A DNA stretch of 64,000 nucleotides from a virus: positions 224,698-288,697 of the IMG/VR virus record IMGVR_UViG_3300020473_000010. One strand, given 5' to 3'. The notes under the pieces are model-generated. The model saw nothing but the letters and a program-made list of their open reading frames with translations, made no database searches and was not told the origin of the DNA. Shown here piece by piece: positions 37,001 through 44,165 of this stretch (positions are counted from its first letter, which is position 1; every line of letters begins with the position of its first letter). Both the position numbers and the translations under genes were made by a program.

Positions 37001-39185
37001 CTGGATCACCATCTGGGGTTGTAATTCTTCCGGAAAGTTTTAAGTCTCCACCAAGCACTCTTTTTAAACTGACGTCATCAATAGTGAATGTATTCCCAGC
37101 AGAAGAAGATACAATTTGGATTACAAATCCGGACGAATGGATTCCATCGTCGGCGGCGCTTCCACCAGCGGAGGATCCCTTGGATCTAAAATATACAGTA
37201 TGTGTTCCATTTGATATAGGAAGTGGAGTATTAGTATGAGCAAAGCTAGCATTGGTTATTCTAGCAGTAGGAGAACCACTTACTCCTGAAATCGTATATT
37301 TAAATTTATAAAGCTTTGCTGGAAGTGCTTTTGCTCCGGAGGATACCATGTTGGCTTTGTTTTGGCTTAAGTTCCCTGGGGAAGCGTGGTGTGCATAAGT
37401 CCAGGCGCCGGAGCCATGGGTCCAACCATTTTGAGCACCACCAGTATTCCAATTGTTTGCATTTGGAAACCCGGTATTTTGAAGTATTTCGTTTGAATCT
37501 ACATTTGAACCCTCGAGATTTTCTAATACTAAATTAGAGAATCTTTTACTGGCCCATTTACCATATGTAGTCCCGGTTTTTAAAGATGGAGATGCTGATG
37601 GTGTTGATGCTGCTGAGATCTTCCACCCTTTGGATACATAGCTTCCAGGATCCGTAGAGGTAGTTCCTCCCAAGATAGTAACATAACAATAAGAATGGGA
37701 TTCGACATCTCTAATCCATAATTCTGGTATTCTGTTTGATCCTACAGTGATTACTATATCTGTGTTTGGGGCCCAAGGAGTGGAAGAGGTTGAATCTTTA
37801 ATATCGGTTGCATTAATCATCTCAACCGTTACTTGCGTTCCGTCTGTATCAATATATGGAGATCCTGTTTGTGCCGTATATTTTGCAGAAACGATGAATG
37901 AGCGATCAGCAGCATGGTCTGCATGGTTTTCGTTTCCGACAAAGTTAACTAAAAACTGATTAATGATTGTATCACCATTACCAACAGCGGCTCGACCTTC
38001 TGCTATTTTTAACCAATACCTGTCTGTTGTTACCGGTGTTCCAGTTACTATTGAAGATGCTGCGCCAGTCCCCCAACTTAATACTCCATTACCGTCGGTT
38101 TCAAGCCTGTCTCCAGCGGACCCGTCATCAGTTGGCAAGGTCCAAATAGTACTAGGGTTTGTGGCTACGGTTGGAGCTTGAAACCCTACGTAGTGGGAAT
38201 TATCAACATCATAAAACCTTAGTTGGCCTGTGACAGGGGCTGAAGGATCAGTATTATTATTTTTTATTCCTACGTTTCCGTCATCAACTGTTAATTTATC
38301 AGAAGGTGAAGTTGTTCCAATACCAACTTTTCCATCATGTTGAATTCGTACCTTTTCAGAATTATCTACCTGGAAAGTAATAGTAGAATTATTTGCTACA
38401 CCACCATCATCTGCATAAAATTCTAGATTCCCATCTGATGATTGAACACCTGAATAAGCGTTAGTATCAGAGTCTGTTAATCTAATTTCTGGAACTGGGG
38501 CCTTTAAATGAATAGGAGTGTCCGGAGAATCAATCCCAATACCAACTCTTTTATCGTTTTTTACAACAAAAGCTGGGGAACCTCCAACATTGATATCTAA
38601 AGCATGATAAGTTGTTCCAGATCCATTTTGATTGATTGTTACTGCAGTAGCAGTTCCGTCATTTGTAACTGTCCAACTTTCTGTTGTGCTGGCGTCTGTA
38701 TGAATCTGTGTATAATCACCCGTAACTTTTAAATCACCTTCAATTCTTGTATTTCCTACAATGTCTAATTTATATCCTGAAGTAACAGAGGTTGTTCCAA
38801 TACCAACTTTGTCAGCCGTTGTTGTTAATCTTACAGTTGAACCGTCATCTGTCCATCCTGAATTATAGCTTCCTGCAGGCCCTCCTAAAGAACCTGAAAT
38901 ATAAACATCACCTACAAATAAAGTTGTACCTTCTGTTCCTCCAATTCCTTGAGAGGGAGTTGATCCAGAGACTAATAGCCAAACATCTGAACCAACACAA
39001 TTGGCAGAAGAAGCATCTTTAAGCATGTTAGAATCATAAGCACCATCGGCGTTAGACGCTTTTGAAGCTGAATAAACCAGCATCGATGGTACGTATCCAG
39101 CCGTGTGTGTTGCAACGCCGGCTTTAGTACCAGAGGCAATTAGTTGTGTTGTTCTTATCTGTTTTGAACGAAAATCGCTAGACAT
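34056..39185 (-). CDS. Tail fibre protein with collagen-like linkers
   Basis: 1,709 residues, the longest gene in the window. The N-terminal third has repeated fibre-type 'KVGIGTTS' strings (GIGTTSVTSGYKLDIVGN, KVGIGTTSPSDKLTVDDGN). From about residue 980 onwards related modules of roughly 140-170 residues alternate with collagen-like Gly-x-y linkers: KKGDTGTNGKDG, KRGADGAGGSAGSPGADGKD and PGADGANGSNGSNG. The C-terminus is a beta-rich knob. Such proteins trimerise and bind host receptors. It is set beside the glycan island, and two short tail proteins precede it in the same transcript. Confidence 0.88.
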   Translation of the reverse strand: MSSDFRSKQIRTTQLIASGTKAGVATHTAGYVPSMLVYSASKASNADGAYDSNMLKDASSANCVGSDVWLLVSGSTPSQGIGGTEGTTLFVGDVYISGSLGGPAGSYNSGWTDDGSTVRLTTTADKVGIGTTSVTSGYKLDIVGNTRIEGDLKVTGDYTQIHTDASTTESWTVTNDGTATAVTINQNGSGTTYHALDINVGGSPAFVVKNDKRVGIGIDSPDTPIHLKAPVPEIRLTDSDTNAYSGVQSSDGNLEFYADDGGVANNSTITFQVDNSEKVRIQHDGKVGIGTTSPSDKLTVDDGNVGIKNNNTDPSAPVTGQLRFYDVDNSHYVGFQAPTVATNPSTIWTLPTDDGSAGDRLETDGNGVLSWGTGAASSIVTGTPVTTDRYWLKIAEGRAAVGNGDTIINQFLVNFVGNENHADHAADRSFIVSAKYTAQTGSPYIDTDGTQVTVEMINATDIKDSTSSTPWAPNTDIVITVGSNRIPELWIRDVESHSYCYVTILGGTTSTDPGSYVSKGWKISAASTPSASPSLKTGTTYGKWASKRFSNLVLENLEGSNVDSNEILQNTGFPNANNWNTGGAQNGWTHGSGAWTYAHHASPGNLSQNKANMVSSGAKALPAKLYKFKYTISGVSGSPTARITNASFAHTNTPLPISNGTHTVYFRSKGSSAGGSAADDGIHSSGFVIQIVSSSAGNTFTIDDVSLKRVLGGDLKLSGRITTPDGDPAIELDMEGNLHGEQSIYLKEQTASNTDLVEYGQIWVKKIDDPNETHLYFTREDGTDIRLDAGADFNIIDSNNADSGYTWTHSPSDDVVNTDGTVDFVAGNNITISSDNTLKAIKFDANNAISAAIATVEPGEIVVGTNAAGKNPADDSATIAVSAGHKAEISVRVGGTTAAYQGNGTAAPGTANQFNVDYANITAYVIKDADNTTGALSMASSDSYAANIQFKNSAHIVLQMTEADLGNNAQLTVSAMQSGWNASNADPYTKLVMKIPVHIRIDSSNTVTQNVGIIVRKGKKGDTGTNGKDGFIINTTNNGVVALANVAANWAVTNSNADFVEVYGDRQGTAIQYLNKTDGAEGTTNDRFALDIETNGKVIGTSYSTTGVSRNVYSKWFDGAPSDASYLELRDTDVSGQILAKVYPSNVSPNAKLLVKDVVTQRTAGGAVDLHSIHVKIPVDAYVNSQAVDDYKVPLVIVKSGKRGADGAGGSAGSPGADGKDAWVIHATKRGVLSPAVVDSAGAVTIQSAVDHIAITGKRANTAIEYNSSNNGTEGTTADKFALKVTVAEDVAGTAYATDGTSAPIYSYWNSNKIKFKHTNSSGVILAQLEPELVGGEAKLKLVAFATELTSGKPLKYIELSIKVDAFVNGAAVTDHIVKIILDKTIPGADGANGSNGSNGSNGTNGTDAHYGWLSNSSPTVAAANDGTGYNLTSAGGTFHRYLGAVDKTGANSTYYTGTSGTNVAAVQNGLTFTITQSTGVYALTGGSWTTDSETFTVRAIVSGVTITKKYTITKAKMGAAGASGGSQSIIHIDKSADPSLFVQTQLVDNNGPDGQQTATIVNWDSELLDNNSLTVTTGGTNLTNGTITLPASGAGTYEVSFQIYAKTQNGGGDKKKKYRADLQQQPGGTGSWSTIATGNEITLQGDNVFATWSLMKQPRLISLTNNDKLRVIFTVQAVGTASNQVIKTEIGNTDSEALENWIRLTKLS

Positions 39186-39195
39186 TTATGTTCCC

Positions 39196-39489
39196 TCAAG
39201 TTATTGATATTAGTTTGTACGTCATTTGGCCATTAAATGGAGCTGATGCTGAAATATACAAATAATTATTCTGATAATAAGCATTAACAGCAATATTAGC
39301 GAATGTCTCTTCTACATTTCTTGTAGCTGAAGCAACTTCATTATAATAATTCTCCGGAGAAGCATCCGTTATAGGTATAACTGATAAATAATAATCTTCT
39401 TCATTGTGATTATCGTTCATGGGATATTCTATGCTGGATTGATTCACGAATTGAATAAAACCCTGTGATATATTAACTGTTTCTGCCAT
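39196..39489 (-). CDS. Small tail-associated protein
   Basis: 97 residues from the ATG at 39489, one base after the preceding stop; a more upstream start would overlap that gene. The sequence is beta-rich and ends with the strand YLYISASAPFNGQMTYKLIS. The adjacent upstream gene ends with a related 'ITLKASAPFTGDVFLQILEI' strand, so the two proteins are paralogues. Probably fibre-tip or fibre-chaperone components, by position next to the fibre gene. Confidence 0.68.
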   Translation of the reverse strand: MAETVNISQGFIQFVNQSSIEYPMNDNHNEEDYYLSVIPITDASPENYYNEVASATRNVEETFANIAVNAYYQNNYLYISASAPFNGQMTYKLISIT

Positions 39490-39490
39490 T

Positions 39491-39814
39491 TTATAAAATC
39501 TCCAATATTTGAAGAAAGACATCACCAGTGAAGGGGGCAGAGGCTTTTAATGTTATTGATGTTGTACTAAGAGCGGATATATATACATTGACTAGACCCA
39601 AATTATCACTTGGAACTTTTACGCCAATTGATACTGGAGGTGCTGATGTATAAGAATTTTGAAAAGAATAAGACTTTGTATCTTCATTAACAAAAGAAAT
39701 TGTTGCAACTTCGATTTTAATTTTTTGGTCAGATTCAAGTTTGTATATTGGTTTCCTTCTGGCAAAAGGATATATCTTTTTCTGACGTTGAATATCTTTT
39801 CTTCTATAACCCAT
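39491..39814 (-). CDS. Small tail-associated protein, paralogue of next gene
   Basis: 107 residues. A basic N-terminus (GYRRKDIQRQKKIYPFARRK) precedes a beta domain with TISFVNEDTKSYSFQNSYTS and a C-terminal ASAPFTGDVFLQI strand shared with the neighbour at 39196. The 'SYTSAPPVSIGV' pattern resembles H-type lectin-like fibre domains, but this is a weak match. Located between PhoH and the fibre gene, likely part of the tail tip. Confidence 0.68.
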   Translation of the reverse strand: MGYRRKDIQRQKKIYPFARRKPIYKLESDQKIKIEVATISFVNEDTKSYSFQNSYTSAPPVSIGVKVPSDNLGLVNVYISALSTTSITLKASAPFTGDVFLQILEIL

Positions 39815-39822
39815 TATAATAC

Positions 39823-41145
39823 CTATAAAATTGTTGAAGCTACCGAAGCTAAATCACTTCTTTGGCCCCTGCTTAAATTTACATGTGCAGACAAAGGAGA
39901 TTGTCTGAATTTATCTATAACTATGCTTAAACCTGAACTCTGTCTATCAATATATGGAGTATCAATTTGATCAATATCACCCAACAGAACGATTTTACTG
40001 CCCTGACCGATTCTTGTAATTATAGTTTTCAACTGATGAATGGTAGCATTTTGAGCTTCATCTACTATTACAAACGAATTGTTGAAGGTTCTTCCGCGGA
40101 TATATGGAATTGGAGCAATTTCAACATCACCTTTTTCTATCATGAGCTTAAAATAAGAAATATCTTTAAAAGCATGCCTGACATTGTCGAAAATCGGCAT
40201 GAGCCAGGGTGCCATTTTATCTTCCATTGATCCCGGAAGATATCCTAAATCTCTTCCAACCGGTTGCAGAGTTCTTGTAATAACCAGTCTTTCGAATCCA
40301 AAAGATAATTCTTCCGGAAGTTTACTGGATATACCTCCAGATTTTTCTTTCATTCCGGATAAACCTGCCATCAGCGCCAAAAACGTTTTTCCGCTTCCTG
40401 CTATTCCTGTCAGGGTAACTAGCGGAATTGATGGATCCAAAAGTGCCTCTAGTGCAAATGATTGCTCAGCATTCCTTGGTTCAACGGAAATCAGCCCTTC
40501 TAATTTTCTATTAAGCTTATGAGCAAATCCTTTTTTATGGATCCCTAAGAAGGATTTTTGATCGTTTTTACCAATTACAAACTGATTTTCATCTGTAATA
40601 TTTTCTATTTTTAAAAAACCATCATCATAAAATTGGTCAACCTCTGCAGGGTTTAATAGAATTTCACTCCACCCGCTTAAGGTCGATACATCTGAATCGA
40701 TATGGTCTTTGAAGTAATCTTGCGCTTTTACTCCAACAGCATCACATTTTACTCTTAAGTTTATATCTTTCGTAATTACGATAACTGTTTTTTCTTCATC
40801 TTCCATTTGGATGTATTTTGCACATGCAATAATATGGTTATCAGTAGAATTTGAATCTAGCCCTTCTGGCATATATGGCTTTAAAGGCTTTGTAACGAAT
40901 TTAAACCTTATATCATCCTCTGATATTCTCCACCCCGCTTCATCTTTGGGAGCTTCTCTCATTATATCTAGAAATCTATTAATATATCGAGCTGCTTCAC
41001 CAAGTAATCCTTGTTTTTCTTTGAATTTATCTAATTCTTCTAAAATGCACAGTGGAAGAACAATATCGTTACCAACGAATTGATGGATTGCTTCTTTATC
41101 GTAAAGCATTACGGAAGTGTCAACTACAAATATTTTTCTACTCAT
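39823..41145 (-). CDS. PhoH-like ATPase with N-terminal PIN domain
   Basis: 440 residues. PIN domain in residues 1-150 (FVVDTSVMLYDKEAI, then the acidic residues of NSTDNHIIACAKYI and VIVITKDINLRVK). PhoH ATPase from about 215: LVTLTGIAGSGKTFLALMAG (Walker A), LVITRTLQPVGRDLGYLPGS, and FVIVDEAQNATIHQLKTIIT (Walker B), then IVLLGDIDQIDTPY. The PIN-PhoH order is that of bacterial YlaK/PhoH2 proteins, RNA-unwinding ribonucleases; many phages have only the ATPase half. Ribosome-binding site AAAGGAAA is clear. Confidence 0.92.
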   Translation of the reverse strand: MSRKIFVVDTSVMLYDKEAIHQFVGNDIVLPLCILEELDKFKEKQGLLGEAARYINRFLDIMREAPKDEAGWRISEDDIRFKFVTKPLKPYMPEGLDSNSTDNHIIACAKYIQMEDEEKTVIVITKDINLRVKCDAVGVKAQDYFKDHIDSDVSTLSGWSEILLNPAEVDQFYDDGFLKIENITDENQFVIGKNDQKSFLGIHKKGFAHKLNRKLEGLISVEPRNAEQSFALEALLDPSIPLVTLTGIAGSGKTFLALMAGLSGMKEKSGGISSKLPEELSFGFERLVITRTLQPVGRDLGYLPGSMEDKMAPWLMPIFDNVRHAFKDISYFKLMIEKGDVEIAPIPYIRGRTFNNSFVIVDEAQNATIHQLKTIITRIGQGSKIVLLGDIDQIDTPYIDRQSSGLSIVIDKFRQSPLSAHVNLSRGQRSDLASVASTIL

Positions 41146-41174
41146 TCATATTTCCTTTATGTAAAATCTGTTTA

Positions 41175-41196
41175 TATGTGATAAAATTACCACATA
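41175..41196. promoter_or_regulatory. Operator-like inverted repeat between phoH and HTH gene
   Basis: Two 10-base half-sites, TATGTGATAA and TTACCACATA, separated by two bases, are inverted repeats with one mismatch. The site lies in the 62-base divergent gap between the PhoH start and the GTG of the sigma-like HTH gene, immediately before the latter's ribosome-binding site (AGGAGG). It could be a repressor-binding site or a small hairpin that hides the ribosome-binding site. Confidence 0.45.
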
Positions 41197-41207
41197 GGAG
41201 GTTCAAC

Positions 41208-41447
41208 GTGAACAAAAAAAACGAAACATGTTTTTCAAAACATAAAAATCTTAATAAATCCTGCCAAGACAAAAGTTGTCGACAATGGATGAATTGTGAA
41301 AATAAATTAAATTGTGCAATAATTGCTGCAAAAGATGGCCCGAGGACTTTGCAAGAAATTGGTGATTTACATGGATTGACTAGAATGCGCATATGCCAAA
41401 TTGAAAAAATTGCTCTAAAAAAAATAAAACTTTTGTATCAAGAATAA
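41208..41447 (+). CDS. Small sigma-70 region-4-like HTH protein
   Basis: 79 residues from the GTG at 41208, chosen because AGGAGG ends 6 bases before it; longer in-frame readings run back into the divergent PhoH gene. The C-terminal half (GPRTLQEIGDLHGLTRMRIC then QIEKIALKKIKLL) is a close match to the -35-binding helix-turn-helix of sigma-70 region 4 ('TLEEIG...GVTRERIRQIE..AL.KL'). The N-terminus has four Cys in CQDKSCRQWMNCENKLNC that may bind metal. A short free-standing region 4 could act as an anti-sigma-like co-activator or a repressor. Confidence 0.83.
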   Translation: MNKKNETCFSKHKNLNKSCQDKSCRQWMNCENKLNCAIIAAKDGPRTLQEIGDLHGLTRMRICQIEKIALKKIKLLYQE

Positions 41448-41484
41448 ATATCACCAAAAACAAAAATAGGAGCCAAGTGGCTCC
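41448..41484 (-). terminator. Rho-independent terminator after histone-like gene
   Basis: On the minus strand GGAGCC-ACTT-GGCTCC (41469-41484) is followed by TATTTTTGTTTTT. It ends the leftward transcript coming from the GroEL-like and small-gene region and prevents it running into the opposite HTH gene. Confidence 0.75.
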
Positions 41485-41514
41485 CATAAATTAAGGTTTA
41501 TTAATTTAATTTGC

Positions 41515-41718
41515 CTAATTTTTTGATGCTTTTCGGTGTTTGTCTAGCTCAACTGTTAATTTAACTAATTCAGCCGATTGGGCCTTCAATAGTCTAAGAC
41601 CTTTGCGGGCGCGAATACCTGCGCTAGCATTTCCGGCAGCGTTTTTATGTACGTCTAAATCAATGCTCTCAATTAGAGTCTTGATTTCTGTCCATTTTTC
41701 TGTTACTGGATTACTCAT
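41515..41718 (-). CDS. Histone H1-like (Hc1-type) small protein
   Basis: 67 residues. The pattern IKTLIESIDLDVHKNAAGNA followed by SAGIRARKGLRLLKAQSAEL is close to the N-terminal half of the chlamydial Hc1 histone family ('DLLESIQQNLLKAEKGNKAAAQRVR'), a family also seen as short proteins in other bacteria. The lysine-rich tail of Hc1 is missing. May bind DNA or fold as a helical hairpin. Its transcript ends at the hairpin just downstream. Confidence 0.7.
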   Translation of the reverse strand: MSNPVTEKWTEIKTLIESIDLDVHKNAAGNASAGIRARKGLRLLKAQSAELVKLTVELDKHRKASKN

Positions 41719-41720
41719 CG

Positions 41721-41957
41721 TTATTCTCCTGTTATTATTGAATTTTGTGGCTTATCAGCCTTGTTGAAAGTTTTAATTAAATTTGTTATTTCTTTCATTT
41801 GGATATTGTTTTCTAATTCTAAAGCTAGCAAAAATATCATTTGTAAAATTTGTTGCTGATTAATTCCGTATTCTAGTACTACCTGAACTATTTCACGGGC
41901 TTTTGCGTTGTCTTCAACTGAAATTTCTTCGTTTGATTTACCAAATATTTTTTTCAT
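41721..41957 (-). CDS. Small hypothetical protein
   Basis: 78 residues, helical and acidic, with an amphipathic leucine-rich helix (QQILQMIFLLALELENNIQM). Overlaps the stop of the upstream Cys-containing gene by one base and is 2 bases before the histone-like gene. Family unknown. Confidence 0.65.
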   Translation of the reverse strand: MKKIFGKSNEEISVEDNAKAREIVQVVLEYGINQQQILQMIFLLALELENNIQMKEITNLIKTFNKADKPQNSIITGE

Positions 41958-42415
41958 TAAACTACTCTCTGAATAATATAGGGTTCTATGGCATATTTTC
42001 CACGACCTTTAAAACGTAATAATTTACCTACAGTCTCATCTTTTTCATCTTCACGGTGTAATATAATATGCGAATCCCATTCTTCGTTTTGTAATATGTC
42101 TAAAACATGTTCATAATCTGGTAATTCACAATTATAACTTTCTAAAATAGAGACTAAATTATCTGGTATGAGCATTTTTAAATCAGTTGCTTCTAATACA
42201 GCTCCGACTTCTTTGCCTAATTGAATTTCGGATTTACAAACATCTATAACTTGATGAATTACACCACAGTTATTACATTTAGCGAACTTTGGAATTATTC
42301 CTCCCGAAGTATCAAAAGTAGAATATACTATAAACTTATGATATTTTGGATTCTGTGTTTTTCTAAATTGAGGTAAAACACAGTGACATTCAACTAAATG
42401 CTTGATTCCAGACAC
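41957..42415 (-). CDS. Hypothetical zinc-ribbon-like protein
   Basis: 152 residues. Cysteines at ECHCVLPQ near the start and KCNNCGVIHQVIDVC in the middle make a possible zinc-binding ribbon. The C-terminus has charged segments (HREDEKDETVGKLLRFKGRG). The gene adjoins its neighbours on both sides. No function can be assigned. Confidence 0.68.
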   Translation of the reverse strand: MSGIKHLVECHCVLPQFRKTQNPKYHKFIVYSTFDTSGGIIPKFAKCNNCGVIHQVIDVCKSEIQLGKEVGAVLEATDLKMLIPDNLVSILESYNCELPDYEHVLDILQNEEWDSHIILHREDEKDETVGKLLRFKGRGKYAIEPYIIQRVV

Positions 42416-42654
42416 TATTTTGTCTTACCTCTTCCTCTTGGGGTAGAAGTTTTTACTCTGCTAATAATTGTTTGCTGAAGCACTTCATAACCATTGGCGC
42501 CATGAGTAGCAAAGGCTGATTCAATTACGGCAACTACTTTTGTTTTATCGTGCTGATCAGCGCCTAGTTCGGTTAATACTTCTAAAACATCTCTAATTGC
42601 TGTGTCTTTAATAATAGATGTTATATCTTGATATGTTGATAGTATTTTTTCCAT
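42415..42654 (-). CDS. Small hypothetical protein
   Basis: 79 residues, mainly helical, with a basic C-terminus (TSTPRGRGKTK). Strong ribosome-binding site TAGGAGG 10 bases before the ATG, and an ATATTTAT element 18 bases before the ATG. It is the first gene of a small leftward transcript including the zinc-ribbon-like and histone-like genes. Family unknown. Confidence 0.68.
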   Translation of the reverse strand: MEKILSTYQDITSIIKDTAIRDVLEVLTELGADQHDKTKVVAVIESAFATHGANGYEVLQQTIISRVKTSTPRGRGKTK

Positions 42655-42672
42655 ATGAGGTTACCTCCTATA

Positions 42673-42680
42673 ATAAATAT
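42673..42680 (-). promoter_or_regulatory. ATATTTAT leader element
   Basis: Minus-strand CCATATTTAT lies 18 bases before the ATG of the 79-residue gene, in the 66-base gap behind the GroEL-like gene. Same octamer, orientation and distance as at 9634 and 61534. Confidence 0.42.
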
Positions 42681-42720
42681 GGTCCCTATAGAATAATATG
42701 TTAAATATTTTATTCGTATA

Positions 42721-43920
42721 CTATTCAGGACATAATAAAAATCCGCCTATGGACTCGATTTTGTCCTTGAATGCTTTTGAGTGCTTTAAGGCTGTATTAA
42801 AATGGGAATAGGGGATTTTTCCAATGTTTGTATTTAAAATACCAGATCTTGTATATTCTTGAAATGTCTTAAGTGCGTTATCTAGGTTTTCGAAAATGAT
42901 AGGGTTTTCATTTTTTAAATTTATTTCTATGACCTCAGAGGATAATGAAGAAATTCTTTGTGATAATATTTCTTGTTCATTATGGTCTGTTGAAGATTCT
43001 AATCTAGAACACAACGATCTTAAATGATAATTATCTGTAATATTCGAAGTAATAATTGTTTCCCAATCATCAACAGAAAGATGGGGAGAGAAACCGTGTT
43101 TTTCTGAATCAACAACCGAAAGAGATAGTACATCTCCTAAATTCGAAGAGATAGGGAGAGCACTTGTTATTGAAGCTATATCAATAGAGGTATTAATATT
43201 TTCTACGCTGTTTCCATAAACTACCGGTAATACAGATAAAGATCCTTTAATCCAATTTGCAGCTAAGGTTGAAGAAACCTCTTCGGGGAATGATCTTGCA
43301 ATTAGTAATACATTCCATTTTAGTTCATGTGATTTCGTTAGTAACCTATCAAGTTCCCCTATTGACTGAGGAGCTCCTTCAATTATAATAATTTTGGCAT
43401 CATTTAAATAAAGCGATTTAGATCCAACCGACTTAAAGAAAACAGGATCTAGACCTATAGGAAATTTATTAGCGTTGATTACTTTAATGGTATTACGATT
43501 ATAATTTCCAATTTTTAAATTTATTCTTGCAGTTGAACTTAAAATAGATTTTAATGCTTGAAATATTTTAAGTTCTTCCCCATGCAAAAATTGCGATGAT
43601 AAATTTAATGATGCTTCAGATGTTGCTTTTGAATATGAGATCTTTTTTACATCGTTGTATAAAAATTTTACTAATAATGGCGAAGAACCTGGTGCTTCTT
43701 TTTCCATAGATTGTAGATGATCTAATAATATATTTCTTAATGCTAATTTAGAGCCGGAGCATTGTTGTTCAAAAACCCATCTCATAGTAGAAGGAGGGCG
43801 AATTTTATATATTTTATCTTCGTAATGAATCATTTTATGATGATCCCATATACCGTAACATGAAATCAATAGATTTTTTAACCATGCAGAATTTTGTGCT
43901 GGCTCATAAACTCTTTTCAT
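42721..43920 (-). CDS. Divergent GroEL-like chaperonin, ATPase motif lost
   Basis: 399 residues; GroEL has about 545. Residues 143-260 follow the GroEL apical domain: TIKVINANKFPIGLDPVFF matches the 'GMQFDRGYLSPYF' strand, AKIIIIEGAPQSIGELDRLL matches 'FILLADKKISNIREMLPVL', and VLLIARSFPEEVSSTLAANW matches 'LLIIAEDVEGEALATLVVN'. RSLCSRLESSTDHNEQEILS then QRISSLSSEVIEI matches the following intermediate-domain helix ('[21 protein letters not shown]'). The ATP-site GDGTTT is replaced by PGSSPL around residue 78, and most of the C-terminal equatorial domain is missing. ATP hydrolysis is unlikely. Alignment done by eye against remembered GroEL sequence. Confidence 0.72.
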   Translation of the reverse strand: MKRVYEPAQNSAWLKNLLISCYGIWDHHKMIHYEDKIYKIRPPSTMRWVFEQQCSGSKLALRNILLDHLQSMEKEAPGSSPLLVKFLYNDVKKISYSKATSEASLNLSSQFLHGEELKIFQALKSILSSTARINLKIGNYNRNTIKVINANKFPIGLDPVFFKSVGSKSLYLNDAKIIIIEGAPQSIGELDRLLTKSHELKWNVLLIARSFPEEVSSTLAANWIKGSLSVLPVVYGNSVENINTSIDIASITSALPISSNLGDVLSLSVVDSEKHGFSPHLSVDDWETIITSNITDNYHLRSLCSRLESSTDHNEQEILSQRISSLSSEVIEINLKNENPIIFENLDNALKTFQEYTRSGILNTNIGKIPYSHFNTALKHSKAFKDKIESIGGFLLCPE

Positions 43921-44165
43921 TAATGAAACCCGTTTGGTTTTGCTCCTAAAGTTGCTAAAAAAGCAGTAAATTTATCAGCTGATTGTTCTATAATTTCGCT
44001 TGTCTTCTTTATTTTTTCCTGCTCTTCAGCTCGATCTAGTGCAACAGCACAGAGTCGTGAAATTACACCTATAGAAAAAGCAATTACACTGAACCAAAAA
44101 GATTGACTATACATAAAAAGGCTAAATATTATTAAGATTTCTGGCATGCCTATGTTTATTTTCAC
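43920..44165 (-). CDS. Small membrane protein
   Basis: 81 residues. Two hydrophobic stretches near the N-terminus (MPEILIIFSLFMYSQSFWFS and VIAFSIGVISRLCAVAL) suggest a hairpin or one long membrane segment, then a charged helix (RAEEQEKIKKTSEIIEQ). Overlaps the PrkA stop by 4 bases and the GroEL-like start by 1 base. Family unknown. Confidence 0.7.
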   Translation of the reverse strand: MKINIGMPEILIIFSLFMYSQSFWFSVIAFSIGVISRLCAVALDRAEEQEKIKKTSEIIEQSADKFTAFLATLGAKPNGFH

